The position numbers and the translations under genes are program-made. DNA of 64,000 nt, taken from the NCBI GenBank assembly GCA_026874595.1, contig CM049314.1:25867729-25931728 (forward strand), given 5' to 3'. Origin of the DNA: Sipunculus nudus (Eukaryota > Annelida > Sipuncula > Golfingiida > Sipunculidae). Below the pieces are notes generated by a model. The model had not been told where the DNA came from. It made no database searches and saw only the letters and a program-made list of their open reading frames with translations. Below are positions 47,001-58,762 of the stretch, piece after piece. Each line of letters starts with the position of its first letter. The first letter of the stretch is position 1.

Positions 47001-50000
47001 TGATACAAAAGCTGAAGTATCTGAACAACTAATACAGAGAATACCATAATTGTTTGTATGGATATTGACCATAGAATTTTTCATCAGTTTCTGCAGCCTG
47101 GTGGCACCACATATATTTGTTCGGGCTTTTTTCGAATTTTTTTCTCTATTTTTGAGACATTTAAAGATATGAACATTTGTTAACATGGCACACATCATAA
47201 CAACTGGACCTAGAATCTTCATTCTTTACACACAGGGAGACCCATTAAGAATCTCCATGGAAACCTGAAATAAGGTCTCTGTTACCCATATCCATTAATC
47301 TGTATGGCTCCAAAATACCCCCAGAATAATGAAAAATTTGATACAAAAACTCAAGTATCTCAATAACTACAACACAGATGCTCTTTGATTTTTGGCATAC
47401 ATATTGATCATGACATGTTCCATCAGTTTTAGCAGACTGGGTGTGCCACCTCTATTTTTTTTTCAAATTTTTACGAATTATTTTCTCTACTTTTGAGACC
47501 TTTAAAGATGTGATTATCTGTCAACAGGGTACAAATTGTAACAACTGGACCTAGAATCTTCATTCTTGTCATGCAAGGAGGCCCATGAAAAGAGTCTATG
47601 GAAACCTGAAATTAGGTCTCTGTTACCCATATCCTTCAAGCTATAGGACTCCAAAGTATCCCTCAGAATAAAGGAAAATTTGATACAAAAGCTGAAGTAT
47701 CTGAACAACTAATCCAGAGACCACCATGCTTCTTTGCATGGATATTGACCATTAAGTGTTTTTATTAGTTTCTGCAGACTGGTGGAGCCACCTGTATTTT
47801 TTTTAAAAGTTTACGCATTTTTTCTCTATTTTTGAGATATATTAATACAGACACAATCTCAGCCTGTTGGTTAATCTGTTTGAAGCTTCAGTTGAATGGC
47901 TATATACTACCATTCAGATGATAAAATTTCCTTTTGCAAATCTCTTCCCAGTCAGCTGAGCGTCATGACCCATGGGTCACTTGTTTCTATACAGAGCCGG
48001 TTAGTCGTGTAACCATGGTCGCAGGGATATGCGCTTAGTGTTGTCTAGTTTTAACTATATATTAATTGATACCTGAAGGTCCTCTGGTCAGCCTGGTCAT
48101 TCGGCGTTGGGGATGTCGTGTGGCCCTCATGATGGGAGGTGTAATGGCATTTATTGGCCTCGCGACAAGTTCCTTCGTCACAAATATCTACGTCATGTAT
48201 CTGACTTACGGAATTATCACAGGCAAGTAACATTTAATTTAGTAATACCTAATCGATGCATATATTGGAAAATGGATTTTTTTCTTCTTTTTTTTTATCA
48301 GTAATTTGGACAAATCTAAGTGTTTATAAGGCAAGGATATTTAGAATAAAATATCACTCAAATGAGCTAACCGCTTCCGTTAAAAAATGATGGGTACATT
48401 GTTGACGTTGTTAACAGATGCTTTCATGGTTAAATGAATATTATATAGATGGTCATATGACATGTTTAATGTTATTCTCATTGGTATATATTATTGTGAA
48501 ACAACTCGGCTATAATAGAGTACACTCCGAAAGAGATAATTTCAGATTTCATATATTTAAGTATCCAGTGTTAGTGTGTGCGTTTGTTTGGTCGGGGGTG
48601 TGATAGAAGGGGGGGGGGTGTCGCAGCTAAAGCCAAATTGACAAAGACGTGGAAAGATCCATGTGGCTTGAGCCGAGTTGTTGAGCCAGGATTCGATCTC
48701 GGCATATAACCATTACCATCTGTTTATTTTGAATAATGGTTTATAAGACTTTACTTTGTTGTAGGATTAGGACACGGTTTCAGCTTCACCACGTGTATTG
48801 TCACAATCACCCTTTATATTGAGAAGCACAGGGCCCTTATTATGGGACTGACGATGTCTGGAGCAAGTATCGGAGGATTTATAAACCCAATGTTAAATCA
48901 AACTTTCATGGACATTTTTAACTGGCGCGGCGCTCTTCTCTTGTACAGCGCTCTGACTCTCAACGTGTGTGCCGGATCGTTGGTCCTTGGAAGCATTGTG
49001 ACACCTGGCGGCCATGACGTAAATGATGTCAAGCGGAAGTCCCTCCTGCGCAGTCGCGCTGTCTGGATCTTATTCTTTAACTGCTTCCTGTTCTGTTTCG
49101 GACTGAATATCGTATATCTACATCTCGCGCCGTACGTTGTTTTACGTAGATACGGCAATTATGTTGCAGCTGCTGCACTCTCCACTGTAGGGGTCGCGAA
49201 TGTTCTTGCTCGGATATTGTTGGGATATATATCAAACAAGCCAGGCGTAAATGTGATATTATTATTCTCCGCTTCTTATGTCATCTCTGGAATATCTGTG
49301 ATAACACTACCACTGTGTAATAATATGTATTTTATCATATCATGTAGCGCAGTCTTTGGGTTATTCAGTGCAGCTTACGGTCCTGTGTTATCCGAGGTCA
49401 CTTGCTTACTGTTTGGGGTGTCTGATTTTTCAAGAGCCTACGGGGTTTTGATGATTGCTTTGGGAACCGGTGCCATACTTGGTCCTCCAGCCGCTGGTAA
49501 GTTAAAAGAGTGTCTTAAAAATTGCGTTCTCGGCAATATTCTTCTTATAATACCATATTCTTCTGATAAATATTTTTCTTTATTCTTATATAGATATTTA
49601 AAGGTTTTATTTTTATTTGATTATATGAAGTGCAGAACCTTATTTATCGTGACATGATTCTTTATACTCATAACAATACTACTACTACTACTACTAATAA
49701 TAATAATAACAGTTTTTCTTGATTCCCAGGTTGGCTGGTTGACTCGACTGGTTACTACCCTGGCGTGTTTTATCTAAGTGGGGGTTCTGTGACTGTTGCG
49801 GGACTTTTGGTTCTTTTGTTATTATGCCGAAACCGCCGAAATAAAAACACAAGCAGAACGCTGGAGAGAGAACAGGGGCAGCTATTGGTGTAAGTCTCCA
49901 TTTTCCATGACAAGCGATAAAATACTTTAAACCTTTTATATAGTGTTTTAATAAATTTTTACAGTTAAATCAATTAATATTGAATCGATAACAAGTAAAT

Positions 50001-50253
50001 TGTCATGAAAACGATAATTTTTATCAATATTGTTTAATCAGGGATAGATATATAAATTCAACAATATGATGATGATAATAATGATAATAATAATATTATT
50101 ATAAAATTATTATTATTATTATTATTATAATATAAGAGGAAGAAGAATATACATCAATGAATAATAAACGGAGAAAAACTTATTGCAATACTCAGTACTA
50201 ATCCCATATTTCGTATCATTTACAGCTATGAGGACATCAGATATGTTACGTAA
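43848..50253 (+). CDS. SLC16/monocarboxylate-transporter-like MFS protein, five exons
   Basis: Exons 43848-44040, 48079-48222, 48765-49496, 49730-49889 and 50226-50253 join in frame (phases 1, 1, 1, 2) to 1257 bp, 418 residues. This is the usual size for a 12-helix SLC16 protein with a short central loop. Family marks: TGFSVSFGTYY in helix 1, GPLVSLVIRRWGCR between helices 2 and 3, MYLTYGIITGLGHGF around helix 4, a basic loop (VKRKSLLRSR) between helices 6 and 7, and LGPPAAGWLVDSTGYY near helix 11. The usual acidic-Gly-Gly-Trp start of helix 1 is missing, so an upstream exon or a diverged N-terminus is possible. Likely a plasma-membrane carrier of small monocarboxylates or related solutes; the substrate cannot be read from sequence. 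The last exon is the weakest link: without splicing at 49890, the frame stops at 49893. Confidence 0.8.
44653..44727 (+). repeat. Partial duplicate of the exon 2 boundary
   Basis: About 75 bp here matches 48012-48085, including 'tgtctagttttaactatat', 'tgatacctgaag' and the first bases of exon 2 (GCCCTCTG here, GTCCTCTG in the real exon). The copy lies just left of the 3.2-kb element in intron 1, so the element separates two direct repeats. It carries a decoy splice acceptor. Confidence 0.75.
44739..47984 (+). mobile_element. Complete hairpin-ended element, 338-bp subfamily, in intron 1
   Basis: The 5' hairpin (AGCTCAGCTGATT...AGTCAATTGAGCT) starts at 44739 after a T run. The 3' end is TCAGCTGAGC (47952-47961) then TGACCCATGGGTCA (47966-47979) and CTTG, followed by TTT. 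About nine monomers of about 338 bp lie between. Two neighbouring blocks (45410-45760 and 46070-46430) are near-identical, including 'ctgtggcactccaaagtatag', indicating recent internal amplification. No mobility protein is encoded. It sits sense to the host gene. Confidence 0.75.
48079..48222 (+). CDS. Transporter exon 2
   Basis: The acceptor is AAG at 48076-48078. It codes for GPLVSLVIRRWGCR and helices 3-4. The reading frame of the next exon fits only if the donor is the GC in ACAG|GCAAGT at 48223-48224, so this is a GC-AG intron. Confidence 0.8.
48615..48712 (+). repeat. tRNA-like (SINE) remnant in intron 2
   Basis: GAGCCAGGATTCGATCTCGG carries a box B-like GATTCGATC. A box A is not clear. 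A short G run precedes it at 48610-48618. Confidence 0.35.
48765..49496 (+). CDS. Transporter exon 3
   Basis: Acceptor TTGTAG at 48759-48764, donor GTAAGT at 49497. It codes for the end of helix 4 to helix 11, including YLHLAPYVVLRRYG and AYGPVLSEVTCLLFG. This is the longest coding exon and the best evidence for the family. Confidence 0.88.
49681..49712. repeat. (ACT)n / (AAT)n microsatellite in intron 3
   Basis: ACTACT units pass into AATAAT units just before the exon 4 acceptor. Confidence 0.9.
49730..49889 (+). CDS. Transporter exon 4
   Basis: Acceptor TTCCCAG at 49723-49729. It codes for GWLVDSTGYYPGVFY, helix 12 and a basic cytoplasmic tail (CRNRRNKNTSR). A strong donor GTAAGT lies at 49890-49895; if unused, translation ends at TAA 49891-49893. 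Confidence 0.75.
50070..50130. repeat. ATG/AAT-TTA type microsatellite in intron 4
   Basis: GATGAT, AATAAT and then ATTATT units in succession. Confidence 0.85.
50226..50253 (+). CDS. Transporter exon 5 (short C-terminal exon, probable)
   Basis: The acceptor ATTTACAG ends at 50225. Joined in phase 2 to exon 4, it adds VYEDIRYVT and a TAA stop at 50251-50253. Acidic-tyrosine tails are common on cytoplasmic C-termini, but the exon is too short to be certain. Confidence 0.45.
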
Positions 50254-53200
50254 CATCCATAAATGAACTGACGTCTTCTTCTTAGTTAAGCTTCTCTGTG
50301 ATATTGTTGTCTAACCTCAGAGGACGTTCCTCTCATTCCCTATTTATCTATTAAAATCAACTGTTTAGGATGCATAAATAAGTACGCCACAATGATATAA
50401 TACAGAATATATTACTTTCTCATGTGGTTGGGGAGATAATTTACTGAACAATCTGCGTAATTTAAATATGTTATTTTTACTAATATTATTAAATTTTTAT
50501 CTGTGTTTGTTATTTGACTAGTTTTTTAAAGTGAACTTTATGTTTAAAGTGTTGAAGAATATATTTGTATTTGCATATGCGTTGTATTTTTTACGTGTGT
50601 TATGTGCGGCGTGTGCCAGTCTGGACCCTTCCAGTCATATGCGAGATTACATTGTCACAAGGAGTCCCACGCGAATGCAAGCGTCAACGTTAAACAGACA
50701 CCCAGACATACGAAAAGAACTAAACCTTTATCAGGGCTCGTTGTCGTTTATTTATAAATAATAATTAAGATGAATATGAAATTTTGGTAAGTCCTAAAAA
50801 TTAAACCGAAACGTTTGTTACATGTCGGTAATAAGGGAAACTGTGCTAACACCTAGAAATTGAAGAATTTTTTCCTTCCATCTTTCTGACTTTGTTTGTT
50901 TGTCTGTTGTCTTTTAATTTGTCTCTCACTTTCCTATTATTCTCCGATATTGAGAATATCGGTTGAAGTTCGCCATGGCCGATATTCTCTTTTGTCAGAT
51001 TCGAACTCTAACTTTACCTGTCGAGTACACAGACACGCTCACCTTGAACGTGTTTCGTATGTTACTCATAACATCCCAGTGGCTCCGGTCAACTGTTTTG
51101 TCCTTCACCCAAAAGGTAAGAATAAAAATCAATTTATTAAGTCAAAGTTTGACACTAAAGTGGACAAAGAACCAACAGCTTGATATGAATGGAGAAAGTA
51201 TATGTCGGGAAACATTTATATTGTACAACCACCTTGAAACGGTGTATTACATAGGTTGTAAACCTCACTTGGCCGTCATGAGGAGAATTGAAAATTTTTA
51301 ATTGATAGCTTTTCTCAGATTCTTTGGACTTCCGTTTCTGTGACAGGTTGTTGAGGTATTCTTGTACATTCATGTAAGACAGAAACAGTAAGACAAAACT
51401 TGAATGTTCACGTTTAACGCAAGCTCTTGAGAAAAAAGTGAGTTGGCAGACCGTATCATTCATGCTGCCTCCCCCGCGCCTTTATGCGGGATAGTTAATC
51501 TCAGTTAATAGAGTTTTCCATTGCTAGATCTTTTAGGTAAATCATATTTTTTGCAGAACTCTTGTATCTGGTCATCAATTTAATTTTAAATCAAATATTT
51601 TTGAAAAAAAATCCCGTATGCCGCAAAGGATGATGGTAGTAGATGACGTGAGCTATCTACAAGATTGAGCATTCGTGTGCTAGAAGTTATTCACCGCTAC
51701 TGTAGTGTAACAGAACCTGAAACCTTCATAGCCGGAGGAGACATGTAAATCGCAGAGATAACGTATGAGCGAGTAAAAAAGAGGAACATTTGTCAGAGAT
51801 TCTAGGTAGACTTGGCAAGTTTAGAAATAATCACGATTGGTTGTTCCTCAATGCATGCAGTCTTCAGTCAACACCCACGAAACATAAAAGCATAGTAATT
51901 AAAATAATTATTAACTAAAATTATTAATTAGACTAGAACAGCATTACTTTATTTCTTTTCTGATTTTGATTCAATTTGTTTTATTTGATAGGGCTGGGTA
52001 TCGCTTTCGAAACTTCTTCATATATTTTTTACCTGTAAATGAGGACACCTGAGATACCACTTTCTGTTATGAAAAGTTTATTGCATGCACTTCAATAGCA
52101 TAATCATTTTGCAGGACTGCAGTATGAGCACTATGTCATTGAAGGTCTGGTTGATATTATATCGCTTTTGCCAAATATTTTAAGCAACTGATGGTAGCTC
52201 TTTCTTGGAACAAAATTCAGCTTGTATATGCGTGTATGTGTGTGTTTGTCCGAATAATATTTCCGAGAGCTCAAAGAATTTCGCTGAAATTTGATGTGGA
52301 AAGATAACCATAGACTAGAACAGCATTACAACATAGAATTATTTATAGGGCACTGACTTTATATGACTGGCTCTACAAATGCAGAAAAGCAGAACGTGTT
52401 CAATGTTTGAAATGTTGATATTGAAAATTTCGAACATTTCTCATTCGAATGAGAAATAAAGAAAACATTTTTTTGATGATGAAGTTAAAGCTTACAAAAC
52501 ATTCTCTTTTATCAAAGTTAGGTTTAATTTATTGATAATGTCAAATTTGAAGCACAACTGCATTCACAAGATTTAATGCATAATACCTGCTAAAGTTTTA
52601 TAGGAAATATTCATAGTTTTGAGGAAATGGAAGTAAAAAACAACATTTTGAAATTGAAGATCTTACACAAAAGGACTATATGGTATCATAGTATTTTGTT
52701 TATCTGATACTTATAATATATATTATATATATGTTAACACGTACTTAATCACATATGTACCCTCATATCTATTGCTATATTGCTATATTTGTGCGATGAG
52801 TAAAGCCAAATATGTCGTACACAGATAATTGAATTATGTGAGGTAATCTTGGCCGCTTGGACCCCCTACAGGTAAACACTTATGTGAGCTTGCATATGAG
52901 CAGCAGTCTTGTGACCATATATTTGCTTCAAGCAATCGTTTATTTGTGCATGGCTGTTCACATGCAGTCTCTGTATCAGTCCTGATCGTACACCTGCAGG
53001 TAAATAAAACCGAACCTTAAAGCTCAGCAGTAATGACTGCATATCCTGTCTAGATTATTATCATCATCCTTTGTAGCTAACTGTTTGAACCTGTAAAACA
53101 TGCAAATTGGCAAATCCGGTGTAATACTTCATATTCTGACCTGTTATTATAATACTAATAGTAGTACATATGTGTTGCCTTTCAGTGTACAATTCTCTAC

Positions 53201-53450
53201 AATATCCTTTGTTCGCCCATACATACATATATATAATACAATAAGAAGGAATTGGTTTTGTTTTCTCTTCATCCAGTTATCAGAAGAGGTTAATGTACAG
53301 CACGGTATGGATACAAAAAGATGTTATAGAAACTAGTCAGCTCCATGATGAATACCTTTAGATTCTGGACAAAACCCTTGAAGGGGATTAAAGAACAGGT
53401 GGTGTTACACAATATTCTAAAGCAGAGGTAATATTACATTCGAACTAAAG
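50254..53450. other. Noncoding stretch after the transporter gene
   Basis: It includes the presumed 3' UTR. Frames at 50531-50761 and 50896-51301 lack conserved domains. 51160-52900 is AT-rich with no gene. A possible splice donor (CTGCAG|GTAAAT) lies near 52999, but no exon could be built on it. Confidence 0.45.
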
Positions 53451-53451
53451 C

Positions 53452-53454
<3 letters not shown>

Positions 53455-53515
<61 letters not shown>
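53455..53515. repeat. (TA)n-(TG)n microsatellite
   Basis: TA run followed by a short TG run. Confidence 0.95.
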
Positions 53516-53639
53516 AATGTATTTATTATATATGTATATGTATATATTTGATTTAATTCAAATATCTATAATTTTCATAATAACGTTAATATTAATGTTA
53601 TCCTGTTCATATTTCAAACGAATGGACATATTTTAAATG

Positions 53640-53870
53640 GAACTCTTTCTCTGTTTCATATGAAAACCCTTTATATAAACCCTTTGCATAGGGTATTACA
53701 TGCAAAAAAAAAACCCTGTAAAAGAGTTTTATTAAGATGACACGAAAGGGTTTTTGTTAGATGCAAAAGGTTTTTTTTTGTTTTAAAATCCCCTCAAAGG
53801 TCCTCTGTACAGGACACTCAGAAAACCCTTTTTAAACCCTTAATAAACCATTTCCGTCTAACAGTGTGGT
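53640..53870. repeat. AAACCCTTT / AAAGGGTTT-rich block
   Basis: 'aaaaccctttatataaaccctttgcatagggt', 'cgaaagggtttttg' and 'gaaaacccttttt aaacccttaataaacc' place the same word in both orientations within about 200 bp, so it can fold. A further AAACCCTT lies at 53370. It may be a small foldback element; boundaries are not defined. Confidence 0.45.
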
Positions 53871-54890
53871 GGATAAAAAAAAATTGGTCACTACGCCCCG
53901 CCCCCACTCTTTTGTCATTATGGCGGGAGTCTGGATTTTTCTTGTGGTTGACCCCGGCTGTTCATCGGGTGGCCTATATGCCTATATGGCAATAGTCTTT
54001 GGATCGTTTGAAACTGAACACCGTTAATTTGAGTTTTACTTATTCAAGGAAGACCTTAACTCACAGGTCGACTACACGCCAATTGACATATTACATAATT
54101 CTCACCACATAAAATGTTTAAATTCGTTTATGAATAACACTGGTATCTTGCAGAAAAACCCTTTTGTGGGCAAATTATGTGACATTTTCCTATTATTATA
54201 ATTATTTTTATTACTTTGCTTTATTAAGGAATAGTAGAATTCAACTGTTCTTGAATTATTTTCTGCATTGGCTGGCCTGTTTTGACATGCCTCAATGTAA
54301 ATAAATGAGATGAGTATATATGGAAAACACGGATGTTTCTTCATCTTCTGACTTCTCCTTAGTCTGGAGGACCTGCCCCATCTGGAATTAAACCTCCAAA
54401 ACAGCGAAGGCCTTTTAGCCTACAAATTCCTCTTCACCAACCTGCACCATTTTGTATCTACCATTTGAATCAGGCTGGACCCGTAAGACATTGTACAAAG
54501 AGGTGACTGGTCTACTTTCTTTAAATTTAAGTACATGTATAATTGAGATGTATACAAGAATCTTTTATAACATGAAAACTATACTTTTACTATACTACTC
54601 TACTGTAGTACTCTACTATTATTAATATTAATCTTGAATAAAGATATCTTTACATGATAATTTGAAGGTACAACATCTCCACGCCCACGTATAATTACAA
54701 TCTCGAATAACGATCGTCCCTTCTATTGCAATTTTGTTTTATTTTTTTATCAAAAGTTTGTATTGTTGCTGAATCAGGTTGTATATTATAAGTAAGTGGT
54801 CTATTCGATGCTAATTAAGCAATTTTAAATAATTCATTATTAAGGTACCAGTGTTTGTTGCAGCATATATTTTAAATGCTTTTTTATTAA
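53871..54890. other. Noncoding stretch
   Basis: AT-rich. No gene, RNA or clear repeat was recognised. Confidence 0.5.
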
Positions 54891-54949
54891 CAGATGGTCA
54901 TATACAAATTCACACTAAATCCAGAATGCTATCAAAGTTGTATACAAAT

Positions 54950-56060
54950 GCAAAAATCAAATCACTTCCGAGATATTAGTGATTTTAACTCACGGCAGAC
55001 AAACAGACGGACGCTGTGCAGAAATGGTTGCAGGTGGCTCCACCAGTTTTGCGTATGATAAAGAAGTGTGTGAGATCTATAAACATGCAAAATTTTTGCC
55101 CAATCGGCCAAAGGGTTCCCGAGATATGAGCTTGGATGTCTGCAGCGTAAATGTGAATGTAGGTGGCGCCACCTGTCACAAAATCAAGAAAGCTATCCAA
55201 GATGTATAAACCTGCACAATGTTAGGCAGATAAGTCAAACCACTGCCGAGATATGAGTGATTTTTTTCCCACGGCAGACGGACGCTGTGCAAAAATGGTT
55301 GCAGGTGGCGCCACCAGTTTTGCGTATTATAAAGAGCTATGTGAGATCTATACACATGCAACATTTTGGTCCAATCGGTCAAACGTTTCCCGAGATATAA
55401 GCCTGGATGTCTGTAGCGTAAACATAAATGTAAGTGGCGCCACCTGCCATAAAATCCTGTAAGCTATCCAAGATGTCTAAACCTGCAAAATTTTAGGCAG
55501 ATAATACAAACCAGTCCAGAGATATGGGTGATTTTTATCCCACGGCAGACAAACAGACGGACGCTGTGCAAAAATGGTTGCAGGTGACGTCACCAGTTTT
55601 GCCTAGGATAAAGAGTTATGTGAGATCTATACACTTGCAAAATTTTGGCCAAATCGGTCAAACGGTTCCCGAGATATCAGCTTGATGTCTGCAGCGTAAA
55701 CGTGAATGTAGGTGGCGTCACCTGTCATAAAATCAAGAAAGCTGTCCAGGATGTATACGCATGCAAAATTTCAGGTGGATAAGTCTATCTAATGCAGAGA
55801 TAGGAGTAATTTTATCCCAAGGCAGATATATACAGATGGACGCTGTGCAAAAATGGTTGCAGGTGGCGCCACCATTTTTTATGTATGTTATAAAGCTATC
55901 AAGGGCTACATTTGTGCAAATTTTTTTCCTGATCGGTCAAACGGTTCTCCAGATATGTGGGTTAATGTGTCAAAACAGACGCACAGATGGACGCAATGGA
56001 GAGAGGATAGGTCAGAACTCAAATCAAAATCGGGGCGCAGCAGTTCACATGTGACCCGAA
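54950..56060 (+). repeat. Tandem array, about 275-bp units x 4, with paired GGTGGCGCCACC palindromes
   Basis: The phrase 'gacgctgtgcaaaaatggttgcaggtggcgccacc' recurs near 55012, 55282, 55561 and 55840. Each unit also has 'gtgagatctat.cacatgcaa', 'cccgagatat.agc' and a second palindrome site in 'gtaggtggcgccacctgtca'. Some sites are mutated (GGTGACGTCACC, GGTGGCGTCACC, GGTGGCTCCACC). Frames in this region are repeat translations. The downstream flank (56064-56120) is GC-rich 'gcccagcggttacggaggagttctccgg', probably part of the same element. Confidence 0.8.
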
Positions 56061-56154
56061 CATAATCCCTGGTTTCGTAAAATTCAGCCCAGCGGTTACG
56101 GAGGAGTTCTCCGGACACCTACGTGGCGGCGGCGGCGCTCGGCTGAAACCATAT

Positions 56155-56186
56155 AGTATCCGCAAAACTCGGTTTTGGCGGATACA
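56155..56186. repeat. Perfect-stem hairpin after the 275-bp array
   Basis: GTATCCGCAAAAC and GTTTTGGCGGATAC pair with a single unpaired base around a short loop. It may be the 3' hairpin of the element carrying the array. Confidence 0.5.
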
Positions 56187-56189
56187 ATT

Positions 56190-57688
56190 AGCTGAACCAA
56201 TGTTATTGTCAACCAGAGCAGAGATAACGATATATTAGACTCATAATTTTGCTATGGTGCACATTGGGCTCATATCTGGCATGGCTGTTGTACTTTGTAA
56301 CTGGTAAACAGTTCACCTGGTGCGTTTCCAACGTACGGCGTACAGCAAACGTGGTAGTTTTTGTGCTTCCTGTTGGCCGATAAGCTTATGTATACGTGTG
56401 TCTATTGAAATCTGAATACTGATTTCTGACATTGCTACCCTTCACTGAAGACATATTGTACCGTTTTCTCAATGAACAGTAAACCTATGCTTGCTGTCAG
56501 GAACAGATGACACCATCTTTACAGATGTAGAGTGACCGCTTGAGATCGGGGCTAGTGTGTCCAGTTACTCAGGTACATTTCAACAGATAGTTTTAATAGT
56601 CTTGACTGAGAGGTCCACTTAAGGGTTATAAGCACATGTCCATGCTTACCTTTATGTATCAATGGGCAGGCGTGTATACATTCCATTGATTTAAGGTGCA
56701 CATTTGATTTTGATAATGCAGCCTGGGATGTTGACGTTAATGTCTGGAAAATCGCCAACACATGTATAACAAACAGTTGTTATTACGACAAATGCATACA
56801 TATACTTTTTCAGTACAGCAATATATGCCTAATGCTAAAACATTTTACTTTCCTCACTTTCAAGCCTCACTTCACTTTTAAACAGTGGTTAACTGATATA
56901 ACCGCTAGAGTGAAATAGCGAATGACACAAAGAACAGGGATATCAGATTTCCATTCCACTTTAGCTAGAAATCTTGCATCAGAGCCGTGGTTATACTATG
57001 GGTACCGGTTTTCCAGCTGCTAGTGGGCATGCGCTGAAATCACGCGATTCTCAAGCCGTTTGAACATCCATACCACTGAGTCATATACGCCCTAGATACA
57101 TGCTTCGAGAAGTGGACGGACAGATTATTACTGTGACCAATCTGAATGGCTTTCTACCTGGTCTTCTTTTTAATTAAGAAAGGTTGTATATATTTCCTTA
57201 GCCAGCATTTTCAAAACATTTATGTATTGTTTTATTAGTTGTAGTCCTGAGAGCAATTTTTAATGAATATATGGTTACGTATGTGCTAATTAGGTTTTAA
57301 ATATTCGGAAATAAGTAAAGAGCTGCAAGTTGTAAATGGTTATGATGTTAAATTAATTAAATATTAAAATATATGCACAGATACAAATATATGCTGATCA
57401 CATCTGTGAAACTTCACACGAAAATCCATAGCAAAAAAATTATGTATTTATAACTTTATACAGATGAAAGTGCTTTATTATTGGTGTCCAGGCACGTTTG
57501 CTCAATTACTTATTCACAGAAATCCACTGAATGAATGCACCACAACTGGCCGTTCCGTCCGTTTGATACTAGCGTGATATCTCGATCTGCACGACAAATC
57601 AATAGCATAGCATGTAAACAACTATAGCCTGAGCCGGTAATTTACAGACCATTTATTGATTCACAAAACGTATGTCGATCCACAAATA

Positions 57689-57738
<50 letters not shown>

Positions 57739-58634
57739 CACAAAAAAGTTTACAAGAGGAGATAAGGGTGCGTAGTTAGTGAGGATATCAGGATGCGTAG
57801 ACCTACATGTAGTCCATACACAGGCGATTTGAAAATCCTACCTGGGCAACCATCAAACGTGTTATGCACCCTACTTGCATAATACTAAAATAAACTCAGT
57901 TTTTTTTATTCAATAAAGGAAAAACCTTTGCCAGGAACCTTTCAGATTGCCATATACAGTTATCCTTTATATGTAAATATGCAGTTATTACTCGAGATAT
58001 CTGATATGGACTTTGAGAGCTGTTCTGATTACTAAAGGCTAACACATACGGGAGAGGTCATACTCAGGAAAACGTCTTAGGTTCACTCTCGCCACGTGCG
58101 GGTATATCAGGGATTATCTGTGATATTACGATCCATGCTTATGAACACAGGACATTCTAGCTTTTTTGTATGTTGAAGGTTCTCATGGTTTTTCCGGGCC
58201 TAGGGTTACCAAAGATTGATTATGTATATAATATTGGTGTATGAATGCTGAACGAATCCAACAGTGCTATATTACCAGGATGCCAAATACTGATACACAT
58301 AATAAAATATGAAAATGGTTATTTACACGTGTTCTCTTGCTATATACTTCATGTTACGAGCGCGATAGCATGAAAACATATGTTAATATGAACTATCATT
58401 TAAGGGTCAAACTACTGGGAAGTGAATGAGGCGTGATGTTAATCAAGGCGACGGTACCATTACCTAATCAAATTATAAACAGAGATCCATTCACAGCAGT
58501 GCAGTCACTGACCTTCCATTCTTTTTGGACTTTGTTAATGGAAAACGTTTAATACGACTTAGATGATATATCAAACTTAACTTTCAGTAACATCCGTGAA
58601 ACTAAGGTCATTTGTCTTGTTGGCATTTCCTCTG
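56190..58634. other. Noncoding stretch with a (TA)n tract
   Basis: No gene is supported. A TA run occupies 57690-57736. The frame at 56552-56761 (minus) has no domain. Confidence 0.5.
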
Positions 58635-58762
58635 GCATTAATGACATTGTCATTATTTTCAGGTTTGCATTAATGATATTGTCATTATTTTCAGGTTTGC
58701 ATTAATGATATTGTCATTATTTTCTGGTTTGCATTAATGATATTGTCATTATTTTCAGGTTT
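58635..58762 (+). repeat. 32-bp minisatellite x 4
   Basis: The unit GCATTAATGATATTGTCATT + ATTTTCAGGTTT starts at 58635, 58667, 58699 and 58731. Three of the four units contain an intact TTTTCAG acceptor-like string; the third reads TTTTCTG. After the last one (AG at 58757-58758) comes a 57-base segment ending in CACAA|GTAAGG at 58815, which could be a small noncoding exon upstream of 59895; this is inference. Confidence 0.9.

Noticed and set aside
50531-50761. 76-codon frame with a hydrophobic, signal-like start
   Set aside because: The composition is explained by AT-rich DNA; no conserved cysteines, promoter or neighbouring exon support it.
50963-51301. 112-codon frame, + strand
   Set aside because: Overlaps two other frames of similar length with no recognisable domain; no frame is preferred.
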